A stretch of 30,363 nucleotides of DNA, from positions 1 to 30,363 of the forward strand of contig CAJUFE010000058.1 of assembly GCA_910585635.1 (NCBI GenBank). Reading direction: 5' to 3'. Below, piece after piece: positions 24,201 through 30,363 of this stretch (within the stretch, counting starts at the first letter, position 1; every line of letters begins with the position of its first letter). The translations under genes and the position numbers were made by a program. Origin of the DNA: an uncultured Lachnospiraceae bacterium. Its GTDB lineage: Bacteria; Bacillota; Clostridia; Lachnospirales; Lachnospiraceae. Under the pieces are notes generated by a model. That model searched no databases. It was not told where the DNA came from and worked only from the letters and a program-made list of their open reading frames with translations.

Positions 24201-24646
24201 CGGCGCTGGACATCCTTAAGAAAAGGCTGGAGCAGGAGAAGATCGCCTGCTATATGCTGACCGGGAGCACCCCGAAGGAAAAGCGGGCCGAGCTGGTGGA
24301 AGCCTTCAGCCAGGATAAGACCCCGGTATTCCTGATCTCCTTAAAAGCCGGAGGGACAGGCCTGAACTTAACGGCCGCCACCATGGTGATCCATTTCGAT
24401 CCCTGGTGGAACATGGCCGCCCAGGACCAGGCCACCGACCGGGCCCACAGGATCGGGCAGAGACAGGTGGTGACCGTGTACAAGCTGCTGATGAAGGATA
24501 CCCTGGAAGAAAAGATCCAAAAGCTCCAGGAGCAGAAGGCCCGCCTTTCTGACGAGATCATCTCCGAGGGCAGCATCCGGGATACGCTGGCCACCAGGGA
24601 AGAGCTCTTTGCGATCTTAGAAGGAGGCTCAGACGGCCTGCTCTAA
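21224..24646 (+). CDS. SWIM zinc-finger SNF2-family helicase/ATPase
   Basis: A 1,140-residue DNA-translocase-like protein. A SWIM zinc finger lies near residues 70-88 (YHCSCPAFMSYPKMCKHCVAV). An uncharacterised middle region, the bacterial SNF2-associated domain, follows. The ATPase has Walker A DDMGLGKT with Lys674, motif II DEAQ (about 797), LTGTPIENTLSELWSIFDFL, VFSQFTTALDIL, SLKAGGTGLNL and QATDRAHRIGQ. A Gln-rich, low-complexity insert (about 695-725) separates motif I from Ia. Such proteins remodel protein-DNA complexes or act in repair or restriction of RNA polymerase; the exact role is not known. The frame is open to 21122, but ATG 21224 has AAGG 6 nt upstream and begins at the family's normal start. 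Its last 18 nt overlap the recombinase gene on the other strand. Confidence 0.92.
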   Translation: MITLKSIRGETVAVTYKKGEQVYAQGKVGPLQEQHMGSEQLVRTEVEGTSYRNSYEVILTHEDRTDVWTSYHCSCPAFMSYPKMCKHCVAVALKMYYKENRLGAGNRSLASGSGDMAAESGLRPKAKLKAKATDEALTEIIYANSMQEKARYLQPELTGKVELIPEFERTDRSWVLGFKIGAAQKYVLKNISQLVEAVRGYQWVEYGKKLAFYHEWSVFTPKSQEILKLLEQYILQEQNVIQNYQGRGGYYGYYGHVESLTKRKLVLTDQWLVRFAQILADGSYPLSGSSSFKPELEIKKGNPMVRVQIMARPDGGYRLIVPPAEVFMGQERICVRAGSSLYVCSQGFSQHMKMIGSLFNGSRMEYSIHPNDASSFCASVLPILKQYTSCDTPEELEGYVPEPCQIQIYLDWQDEMVTARVLCCYGEDSYDLMEQITVSRLHRDLEKEQSVLGVVKLFFPEFDIRRQHFLIREEDEEGLYRLLDEGIGRLQQLGEVLVSDRLKKLQIVRPPKVSVGIGLKAGLLDVDIQAERLPLDQIDAILQGYRRKRKFYRLPDGSFLRLEDNGLSAVAELAEGLDLKGKELAAGHLTIPGYRSFYLDQILRENGGDIQVDRSQRFKALLRDMKNIEDSDFEVPEGLNATLRPYQKFGYRWMMTLQKLTFGGILADDMGLGKTIQTIAYLLAQKQRQQGRTQASQVQSQDDQVQPQVIRRQAKGGGGRTSYLALVVCPASLVYNWENEIGRFAPSLAAVTVTGSAGARREKILAGEGDVLLTSYDLLKRDVEVYQGIHFDNVIIDEAQNIKNHTTQAAKAVKIVDAAQRFALTGTPIENTLSELWSIFDFLMPGILDRYKRFRENYEQPIAAGQDERAAERLKKMIRPYILRRLKGDVLKELPDKIEKVVYSRMGEEQKALYDANLQKLLASLKGQSPEEFRTGKLQILAELTKLRQLCCDPSMVYEDYKGAAAKVETCLELIRSAAAGKNQILVFSQFTTALDILKKRLEQEKIACYMLTGSTPKEKRAELVEAFSQDKTPVFLISLKAGGTGLNLTAATMVIHFDPWWNMAAQDQATDRAHRIGQRQVVTVYKLLMKDTLEEKIQKLQEQKARLSDEIISEGSIRDTLATREELFAILEGGSDGLL

Positions 24647-25249
24647 TTCCGGGAGCCCGGCCTTTTTCGCCCGTTTGTAGAAGCCCTGCCGGGTAAGGCC
24701 GCAGAGCCTGGCCGCTTCCTTGGCCGTGATCGCGCTGTCCCGCCACAGCCGGAGCGCCTCGTCAAAGGCCGGGATCTCCGTCTCCCGCCGGCCGAAATGG
24801 ATGCCGTTAGCCTTGGCACAGGCGATGCCCTCCTGCTGGCGCTGGCGGATATTTTCCCGCTCCGTCTGGGCCACATACGAGAGGATCTGGAGGACCAGAT
24901 CGGCGATGAAGGTACCGGTCAGGTCCTTTCCTTTGTCCCGGGTATCTAAGAGGGGCATGTCCAGGACCAGGATGTTGGCTTTTCGGTCCTTGGTCAAAAG
25001 CTGCCATTGTTCGATGATCTCATCATAGTTGCGTCCCAGGCGGTCGATCGATTTGACGATCAGGAGATCCCCTTCCTGGATCTTGCGCATCATGCGGATC
25101 CAGGCCGGGCGGGCAAAGTTTTTTCCGCTCTTTTTGTCGATGAAGATGTTCTTCTTCGGGATCCTGAAGGCGGTCATCGCCTCCAATTGCCGGGTCTCAT
25201 TCTGGTCCTTGCTGGAGACGCGGACATAGCCGTAGGTTTGATTCTGCAT
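24629..25249 (-). CDS. Small serine recombinase (resolvase/invertase family)
   Basis: A 206-residue site-specific recombinase. The N-terminal catalytic domain has YGYVRVSSKDQNETRQ, with Arg10 and nucleophile Ser12, and IVKSIDRLGRNYDEI with the conserved Arg residues. The C-terminal region has a helix-turn-helix (ITAKEAARLCGLTRQGFYKRAKKAG) as in Tn3-type resolvases and Hin-type invertases. The ATG at 25249 has AAGGAGG 6 nt upstream, so the longer frame to 25312 is not used. It overlaps the end of the SNF2 gene tail to tail by 18 nt. No transposase or inverted repeats that would mark a complete transposon are seen nearby, so it may be a relic of a mobile element or control a local inversion. 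Confidence 0.9.
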   Translation of the reverse strand: MQNQTYGYVRVSSKDQNETRQLEAMTAFRIPKKNIFIDKKSGKNFARPAWIRMMRKIQEGDLLIVKSIDRLGRNYDEIIEQWQLLTKDRKANILVLDMPLLDTRDKGKDLTGTFIADLVLQILSYVAQTERENIRQRQQEGIACAKANGIHFGRRETEIPAFDEALRLWRDSAITAKEAARLCGLTRQGFYKRAKKAGLPELEQAV

Positions 25250-25542
25250 AGATACCTCCTTATCTTTAGCCAAATGCGGGTTGCCATCTGCCTTTTGGAG
25301 CAGATAAATCATTATAGCTTTTGGAGGGCCGTCCGGTCGAGCCGTTTGGTCATGGATATATGCGAAAAAGGGTCTTTTTTTGCTTTTTGGACCATGATGA
25401 TATCCGTATTTGGATAAAAGTTACCGCGCATTTTTGTAAGGACAGCGGAGCTTGGTGTGGAAAAGGCCCCTCCCTCCGCTACCTTAGCTGGCATGCTTTT
25501 TGAAATGTCGTGGACCACTCTGTGTTTGGCTTTCTGGTGCAT
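25250..25542. other. Recombinase promoter region and spacer
   Basis: On the minus strand -10 TATAAT (25311-25316) lies 18 nt from a weak -35 TCGACC (25335-25340). Between promoter and start, an inverted repeat ATCTGC (25286-25291) / GCAGAT (25300-25305) could be an operator or half of a recombination site. A 76-codon minus frame (25312-25542) starts in the T tract of the pncB terminator without a ribosome binding site and is not called. No other gene is seen. Confidence 0.4.
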
Positions 25543-25584
25543 AAAAAAAGGACCGCTGCATCCTGTGGTGGATACGGCGGTCCT
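25543..25584 (-). terminator. Rho-independent terminator for pncB
   Basis: On the minus strand, AGGACCGC (25577-25584) pairs with GCGGTCCT (25549-25556), with inner GTATCC-type pairing, followed by TTTTTTT (25543-25549). It is 20 nt past the pncB stop. Confidence 0.9.
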
Positions 25585-25605
25585 GGCGATAGATCGGGTC
25601 GGCCT

Positions 25606-27075
25606 CTAGTTTTCGTTGGAGGTATGATGATAGGAATCTAAGAGCTGGTTCTTCATGTGCCACAGCTCGTTGGAAAGGTCCACATGGACCTTGTGGGGGT
25701 TGACCAGGCGGCGGGATTCCTCCCACAGGGTGGACAGCTCCTGCTTACAGTAGGCCTGGATGTCCATCACCTTGGGGGAGTGGTAGACACAGGCCCCCTT
25801 CTTGAAGACAGGGATCAAAAGCTCCCGCATGGTGTAGCTCTTGGGGGCTAAGTGGGTCTTTTTCCAGGTCTGGATCGGGTCAAAGAGCAGGAGGGACCTG
25901 GACTCGTCAAAGTTCTCGTCGGCCAGGCAGATCAGGTCGGCGATGATCTTCCCGGTCTTCTGGCTGTAGATCCTCCGGATCGTCTTGTTGCCCGGGTTGG
26001 TGATCTTCTCCGCGTTCTCAGAAAGCTTGATCTTGGGGATGAACTTTCCGGTATCCCGGTCCTGGATGGCGGCCAGCTTATACACGCCTCCGAAGGAGGG
26101 GCAGTCCTTGGCGGTGATCAGATGGGTGCCCACGCCCCAGGAGTTGATGGCCGCTCCCTGGAGCTTTAAGCTGTCGATCAGCTCTTCATCCAGATCGTTG
26201 GAGGCGGAGATGACGGCATCGGGGAAGCCGGCTTCGGTGAGCATCCGCTTGGCTTCCTTAGAAAGGTAGGCCAGGTCGCCGCTGTCCAAGCGGATCCCGT
26301 AGAAGGTCAGGGGGATGCCCGCTCCCCGCATCTCCTTAAAGACCTGGATCGCGTTAGGAACGCCGGAATTTAAGGTATCGTAGGTATCCACCAGGAGGAT
26401 GCAGGCGGAGGGATACATCCTGGCGTAGGTGCGGAAGGCGGTCAGCTCATCTGGGAAGCTCATGATCCAGCTGTGGGCATGGGTCCCTTTGACCGGAACG
26501 TCGAACATCTGTCCGGCCAGCACATTGGAAGTGCCTACGCAGCCCGCGATCATGGCCGCTCTGGCCCCGTAGAGCCCCGCGTCCGGCCCCTGGGCCCGGC
26601 GCAGGCCGAACTCCATGACCCCGTCCCCCTGGGCCGCGTGGACCACCCGGTAGGTCTTGGTGGCGATCAGGCTCTGGTGGTTGATGATATTGAGCAGGGC
26701 GGTCTCCACCAGCTGGGCCTCCATGATCGGAGCTACCACCTTCACCAGTGGCTCCCTGGGGAACACCACCGTCCCCTCCGGGATCGCGTAGATGTCGCCG
26801 GAAAAGCGGAAGTGGCGCAGATACTCTAAAAAGTCTTCTTCAAACATCCCGGTGGAACGGAGATAGTCCACATCCTCCTGGCTGAAATGCAGGTCGTTGA
26901 TGTACTCGATCACCTGCTCTAAGCCGGCACAGACCGCGAACCCGTTCCCGAAGGGGTTGGTGCGGTAGAACATGTCGAAGATGACGGTCTCGTTAGCAGC
27001 TTTCTCTTTAAAATAGCCCTGCATCATGGTAAGCTCATAAAAATCGGTCAATAGGGTCAGGTTTCTTTGGTCCAT
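25606..27075 (-). CDS. pncB: Nicotinate phosphoribosyltransferase
   Basis: A 489-residue enzyme of NAD salvage (Preiss-Handler pathway) that makes nicotinate mononucleotide from nicotinate and PRPP, with ATP. It begins with NLTLLTDFYELTMMQGYF, the family hallmark, and has FDMFYRTNPF, GRRAQGPD-like FGLRRAQGPDAG, GTHAHSW with His201 in the place of the phosphorylated His of PncB, YGIRLDSGDLAYLSKEAKRML and SWGVGTHLIT. Length is typical. AAGGAG is 8 nt upstream of the ATG. It is a single-gene unit with its own promoter (27153-27180) and terminator. Confidence 0.96.
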   Translation of the reverse strand: MDQRNLTLLTDFYELTMMQGYFKEKAANETVIFDMFYRTNPFGNGFAVCAGLEQVIEYINDLHFSQEDVDYLRSTGMFEEDFLEYLRHFRFSGDIYAIPEGTVVFPREPLVKVVAPIMEAQLVETALLNIINHQSLIATKTYRVVHAAQGDGVMEFGLRRAQGPDAGLYGARAAMIAGCVGTSNVLAGQMFDVPVKGTHAHSWIMSFPDELTAFRTYARMYPSACILLVDTYDTLNSGVPNAIQVFKEMRGAGIPLTFYGIRLDSGDLAYLSKEAKRMLTEAGFPDAVISASNDLDEELIDSLKLQGAAINSWGVGTHLITAKDCPSFGGVYKLAAIQDRDTGKFIPKIKLSENAEKITNPGNKTIRRIYSQKTGKIIADLICLADENFDESRSLLLFDPIQTWKKTHLAPKSYTMRELLIPVFKKGACVYHSPKVMDIQAYCKQELSTLWEESRRLVNPHKVHVDLSNELWHMKNQLLDSYHHTSNEN

Positions 27076-27152
27076 AGCAGTATCTCCTTATGCTCGCGTC
27101 CCAGGCCCGGTATAGCGGAGGATATGGCCGGGGCGCTGTATCTTTTTTTCAC

Positions 27153-27180
27153 AGTATAGCACAGGTTTGGGAAAAAGCAA
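27153..27180 (-). promoter_or_regulatory. Sigma-A-type promoter of pncB
   Basis: Minus strand: -35 TTGCTT (27175-27180), 16-bp spacer, -10 TATACT (27153-27158) with extended TGC. The leader is about 70 nt. Confidence 0.7.
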
Positions 27181-27184
27181 TGGG

Positions 27185-27204
27185 ATCGTTAAAAAAATAA
27201 CGAT
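27185..27204. promoter_or_regulatory. Inverted repeat with A-tract centre
   Basis: ATCGTTA (27185-27191) and TAACGAT (27198-27204) flank six A residues. It lies just upstream of the pncB -35 on one side and 170 nt before the membrane protein gene on the other, so it could be an operator for either. The stretch 27205-27373 has no gene that I recognise. Confidence 0.4.
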
Positions 27205-27373
27205 AAAAATGCAGAAAAACGACCATATCAGGGTACGTAAAAGACAGCGTTGCCCCCGGTCGTTACCCGTACCATTTCTGCGGATGGCTGCGCGGTCGCC
27301 CCGGCTACAAGGTCGATCTTATCCTTGCCGATCTTGCTCCAAAAGCGGATTTGTTCAGATTGAAAGGAAAAAA

Positions 27374-28633
27374 ATGTTTACAAAGATCCTAAAATATTTA
27401 TGCGGTAAAGATCATTATAAAATGGCAGCGATCATAATATGTTTAAATTTTTTATTTGAGCTTGTTTTTAAATATCGTTTTGTATCAAAGATCGAGGTGT
27501 TCTATTTTATCATAGCAGTGATCATCTGTATTGGAACGATCAAAAAAATGATAAGGATGCGTAATGGAAGATATCTTCCTGCTTTTTATGATCTTTGGCC
27601 GGCTATGATCATGATCATAAGTTGCATAAGCTTGTTTAGGTTATCGCTATTACCATTTGTGATATCATCATTTATGATCCTTTTACTTGGCAGATCTAGA
27701 AAAAGATCTGTCAAAGTGATCGTTGTGGGCATTAACTTTATCGGTTTGATCATGTACATATCGATCGGTGTTTTCTTTTTTTATGGGAATGCTATGTTTA
27801 ACACAACAAGAGAGAACATAGAGATCGTCCATTCCTCTGATGATAAGTATATAATGATCTTGGAAGAAGGTGACTTAGGTGCTATAGGTGGGTATGTAAA
27901 CATTTATGCCGGAAGAAATATCGACTTTGGTATTTTGGGGTGCTATATGCCGAAGAAGATAAAGTATCGGGGCCCGTGGGGGGAAAGACCAGAAATGTTC
28001 TTTGTCAACGATCGCCTTATAAGTATAAATGGGGAGCTGATAGACATAAAGGGTGACAGATATATAGACGGTTTTATTCCAAATACTTATATGAAAGCAT
28101 ATGAGGCTTATCTGCGGAGCTTTCCAGAACTTAATGACTATGAGTACTCTGGCTTTGCATTAAGGGATCTAGATAAGGATGGTGTTCCAGAATTGATGAT
28201 CATCCAGGTTGATGAAGCTGACGGTATTTTAAAAGTCTATTCATACGATGACCATGTCTATAAAATAGGAGAGTATTCGGATCCTAAGATAGGCATATCA
28301 GCGATCCGCATATCAGATGATCCGAAGTTTCCGGGCTTGTTTGATCAATGGTGGGGGGGAGGGGTGGAGCATTATGGGTATTTAGAAGTTAGAGAGAAAA
28401 GATTGATCTATGAAGGATTATGGTATATAGATCGTACCGGAGGATCACCATATCAAAGAAGAGTATCTGATAATGGAGCACTTATCAGTGAAGCGATGGA
28501 CCTCTTTTCTGACGATGAGTGTGCGGGTGATATCCTTGAACCCGTTCTTATCAACGATGAAAACATTGACAAGATGTTTTCATCGATCGACCGGTCTGAT
28601 ATAGAAGACGGTATATATAAGGATCACCGGTGA
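27374..28633 (+). CDS. AT-rich multi-pass membrane protein with DUF5412-like and FG-GAP-like regions
   Basis: A 419-residue protein. Residues about 15-135 contain four to five hydrophobic segments. Residues about 140-225 (SSDDKYIMILEEGDLGAIGGYVNIY...VNDRLISINGELIDI) resemble the DUF5412 pattern of a short membrane-linked beta domain. Residues from about 255 contain GFALRDLDKDGVPELMIIQVDE, a D-x-D-x-DG calcium-loop motif as in FG-GAP/VCBS or EF-hand-like repeats common in clostridial proteins. The gene is much more AT-rich than its neighbours, with TTA, ATA and AGA codons, suggesting acquisition from elsewhere. The frame is open to 27167, but ATG 27374 has AAAGG 7 nt upstream and marks the start of the AT-rich, hydrophobic part. 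Function unknown; a surface or envelope role is likely. Confidence 0.8.
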   Translation: MFTKILKYLCGKDHYKMAAIIICLNFLFELVFKYRFVSKIEVFYFIIAVIICIGTIKKMIRMRNGRYLPAFYDLWPAMIMIISCISLFRLSLLPFVISSFMILLLGRSRKRSVKVIVVGINFIGLIMYISIGVFFFYGNAMFNTTRENIEIVHSSDDKYIMILEEGDLGAIGGYVNIYAGRNIDFGILGCYMPKKIKYRGPWGERPEMFFVNDRLISINGELIDIKGDRYIDGFIPNTYMKAYEAYLRSFPELNDYEYSGFALRDLDKDGVPELMIIQVDEADGILKVYSYDDHVYKIGEYSDPKIGISAIRISDDPKFPGLFDQWWGGGVEHYGYLEVREKRLIYEGLWYIDRTGGSPYQRRVSDNGALISEAMDLFSDDECAGDILEPVLINDENIDKMFSSIDRSDIEDGIYKDHR

Positions 28634-28800
28634 GCTGTTGGTAAAAACCGTGCATTTAGTATCATGGGCAGCTCAAAGGCTGTGGAAGGCTACCGCTTAT
28701 CGGGTTTTAGAAGATCCCAAAAGCCGCAGATCGGTGTTTGCTGTAGAAGATCCAATGGAAAAATGCGGAGAAAGTAAGAAAACCGTAATAGAAAAATAAT
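28634..28800. other. AT-rich spacer
   Basis: No gene is seen between the membrane protein and the remnant at 28801. The stretch keeps the AT-rich composition and dense GATC sites of its left neighbour. Confidence 0.4.
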
Positions 28801-28884
28801 ATGGAAGGAGTTGGCCAGATCGGTGATCTATGGTATGCTCTTTACAGCTCGAACATGCTTAGACCTATAAGTTTGAGCGCATGA
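28801..28884 (+). pseudogene. Remnant of a gamma-glutamylcyclotransferase-like gene
   Basis: A 27-codon frame contains LWYALYSSNMLRP, which resembles the WYAxYGSNMLR start of gamma-glutamylcyclotransferase-like proteins (the Gly of YGSN is Ser here). The frame stops at TGA 28882-28884, where the full-length proteins continue for more than 100 residues, and the following DNA leads into the next gene. It is probably a truncated leftover; chance resemblance is possible. Confidence 0.4.
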
Positions 28885-28923
28885 GTCGCATAAGTAAGAT
28901 GAACGAAAGAAAAGGAGCATACC

Positions 28924-30219
28924 ATGGATATCCGACAGAAGATCAGATCGATAGCAGGCCTTGCCATGGCGGCGGTGCTGACGGCGGGGATGTGTTTTGG
29001 GAACAGCGGCCAGGCATATGGGGCCGTAAAAGAGGTCAAGCAGGTGGACCAGGCGGGTACTGCCCGGCAAGGGTCAGGCGGGCCGGGGGGCGGCTCAGGG
29101 GATGAGCTTAAGGGGGTCTGGATCTCCTACCTGGAGTGGGACAAGATGCCCAGAGATGAGCAGAGCTTTAAAAAGGCAGCGGACACCATGCTGGATAACT
29201 GCGTGAAGTGGGGCTTAGATTCGATCTTCCTCCACGCCCACTCCCACACCGATGCCACTTACCCTTCCGATATCCTCCCCTGGTCCAAGTTCGTATCCGG
29301 GAGCCAGGGGAGCAGCCCGGGCTACGACCCCTTCGGCTACTTTGTCCAGGCCGCCCACGCCAGAGGCTTAAAGGTCCACGCCTGGTTCAACCCCTACCGG
29401 GTGACCGGCTATCTGATGAGCTGGGACCAGGTCTCCGATCAGAGCCCGGCCAAGAAGTGGCTCTCCGACGGCGATCCCCAGAATGACCGCTGGGTCCTTT
29501 CCCAGGACGGCGAGTATTACTTAAACCCTGCCGTGCCCCAGGTGCGGGAGCTGGTGGTATCCAGCGTCCGGGAGGTCCTGCAGAAGTACGACGTGGACGG
29601 GATCCATTTTGACGATTATTTTTACCCCACGGTCAATGACAGCAAGCCCGAGACCTGGTTCGACAAGCCGGAGTACGACGCCTCCGGCAGCTCCCTGTCC
29701 ATCGCCGACTGGCGGCGGGATAATGTGAGCCAGCTCATCGCCCAGGTCTACAGCGCGGTCAAAGCCGAAAAGCCAGGCGTGGCCTTCGGCGTCAGCCCCC
29801 AGGGTCTCTTAAGTAATCTGCGCAGCAACAGCAGCCTGTTCGTAGATATCGACCGCTGGATGTCCACCGCCGGTTATGTTGATTACATCATGCCCCAGCT
29901 CTATTGGGGCTTCGAGGCCAAGACCTCATCGGGCCAGCCCGCGGCCCACGCCTTCGACCAGAACCTGGCTTCCTGGATCGGGCTAAAGCAGACGGGACCG
30001 GTGAAGCTGTACCTGGGTCTGGGCCTGTACCGGGCAGGGACCGATGTGACCGACCACAATGAGGTATCCGAGTGGCTGCGGTACGACGATATCATCAAGC
30101 GGCAGGTAGAAGCCGGCCGGGCCAGCGGCCAGGTGTCCGGGTACTGCTTCTTCAGTTATAGCTCCTTCCTGGAAGCGACCTCTGCGAAAGAGGTGGCGAA
30201 CCTGGTGCCGATCCTGTGA
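28924..30219 (+). CDS. Secreted glycosyl hydrolase-like family 10 protein (GHL10)
   Basis: A 431-residue exported protein. The signal peptide has basic residues at 4-8 and a hydrophobic core (IAGLAMAAVLTAGMCFG), with likely cleavage near Ala31-Gly33. A Gly-rich linker (about 45-60) follows. The GHL10 domain starts at about 62 with LKGVWISYLEW and shows DATYPSDILPWS, GLKVHAWFNPYRV, VDGIHFDDYFYP, FGVSPQGLLSNLR and VDYIMPQLYWGF, in family order. These TIM-barrel proteins are predicted to act on polysaccharide or peptidoglycan outside the cell, with the Asp pair of HFDDY near the active site. AAAGGAG is 7 nt upstream of the ATG. It is GC-rich again, unlike the two units before it. No gene is seen in the last 144 bases of the window. 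Confidence 0.92.
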   Translation: MDIRQKIRSIAGLAMAAVLTAGMCFGNSGQAYGAVKEVKQVDQAGTARQGSGGPGGGSGDELKGVWISYLEWDKMPRDEQSFKKAADTMLDNCVKWGLDSIFLHAHSHTDATYPSDILPWSKFVSGSQGSSPGYDPFGYFVQAAHARGLKVHAWFNPYRVTGYLMSWDQVSDQSPAKKWLSDGDPQNDRWVLSQDGEYYLNPAVPQVRELVVSSVREVLQKYDVDGIHFDDYFYPTVNDSKPETWFDKPEYDASGSSLSIADWRRDNVSQLIAQVYSAVKAEKPGVAFGVSPQGLLSNLRSNSSLFVDIDRWMSTAGYVDYIMPQLYWGFEAKTSSGQPAAHAFDQNLASWIGLKQTGPVKLYLGLGLYRAGTDVTDHNEVSEWLRYDDIIKRQVEAGRASGQVSGYCFFSYSSFLEATSAKEVANLVPIL

Positions 30220-30363
30220 TGGGCAGGCCTCGCCGTTACTTTTCATAGGTGAGCCAAGGGTCCGCTCCGGGAGGGACCTGTCACAACGTCACCACGCTCT
30301 CGCTCCGAGACAATGGCACTTAGCTAACGTAGGGATAGGGAGCGGCTCCCCCCCACTATCCAA

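Noticed and set aside
25312..25542. Minus-strand frame of 76 codons with protein-like composition
   Set aside because: Its ATG lies in the T tract of the pncB terminator, has no ribosome binding site, and the frame overlaps the recombinase promoter.

Overview
The window looks like chromosomal DNA of a spore-forming, anaerobic Bacillota bacterium, most likely a Lachnospiraceae-type gut Clostridium. This is inferred from a Lachnospiraceae-style NAD-dependent DNA ligase, a SpoVB-like flippase, a GHL10-type lipid/cell-wall glycosidase-like protein, a SWIM-SNF2 helicase and strong AAGGAGG-type ribosome binding sites. Most genes are GC-rich, with G/C-ending codons. A few islands are clearly more AT-rich: about 8,000-8,850 and 27,370-28,920.

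Layout. 1-1,410: the end of a phage-like lysis region, with an endolysin without signal peptide and a small opposite-strand gene. 1,411-1,710 is a spacer with a strong terminator. 1,711-4,669: housekeeping genes rluF and ligA. 4,756-7,345: two lipoproteins transcribed divergently, an SGNH hydrolase and a lipoprotein of unknown function. The second has a leader holding four 40-bp repeats, each carrying its own Shine-Dalgarno-like site and start codon. 7,558-9,233: a VOC-fold protein, an orphan RelB/DinJ-like antitoxin with a palindromic operator, and a fusion of an AT-rich unknown domain to an MmcQ/YjbR domain. 9,331-12,400: a Gfo/Idh/MocA dehydrogenase, a conserved unknown protein, and an internally deleted AAA-ATPase-like/PD-(D/E)XK protein. 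12,650-15,889: a SpoVB-like flippase and a DUF6348-like protein, divergently arranged.

The main functional unit is 16,000-21,138. It holds a DmsB-like four-cluster ferredoxin, a FAD/NAD(P)H pyridine-nucleotide oxidoreductase and a molybdopterin oxidoreductase whose N-terminus is a TorD/DmsD-type chaperone domain. There is no twin-arginine signal and no DmsC/NrfD-like membrane anchor. The set therefore reads as a soluble cytoplasmic molybdenum reductase fed by NAD(P)H through FAD and Fe-S clusters; its substrate is unknown. A SWIM-SNF2 helicase follows, then (opposite strand) a small serine recombinase that overlaps its 3' end, pncB with its own promoter and terminator, an AT-rich multi-pass membrane protein, a remnant of a gamma-glutamylcyclotransferase-like gene, and a secreted GHL10 protein.

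Two window-wide patterns stand out. First, tandem minisatellites occur in unrelated genes; in coding DNA their units are 27, 33, 36 and 39 bp (all multiples of three), while units of 40 and 17 bp occur only outside genes. Second, the tetranucleotide GATC is strongly over-used in both GC-rich and AT-rich genes.
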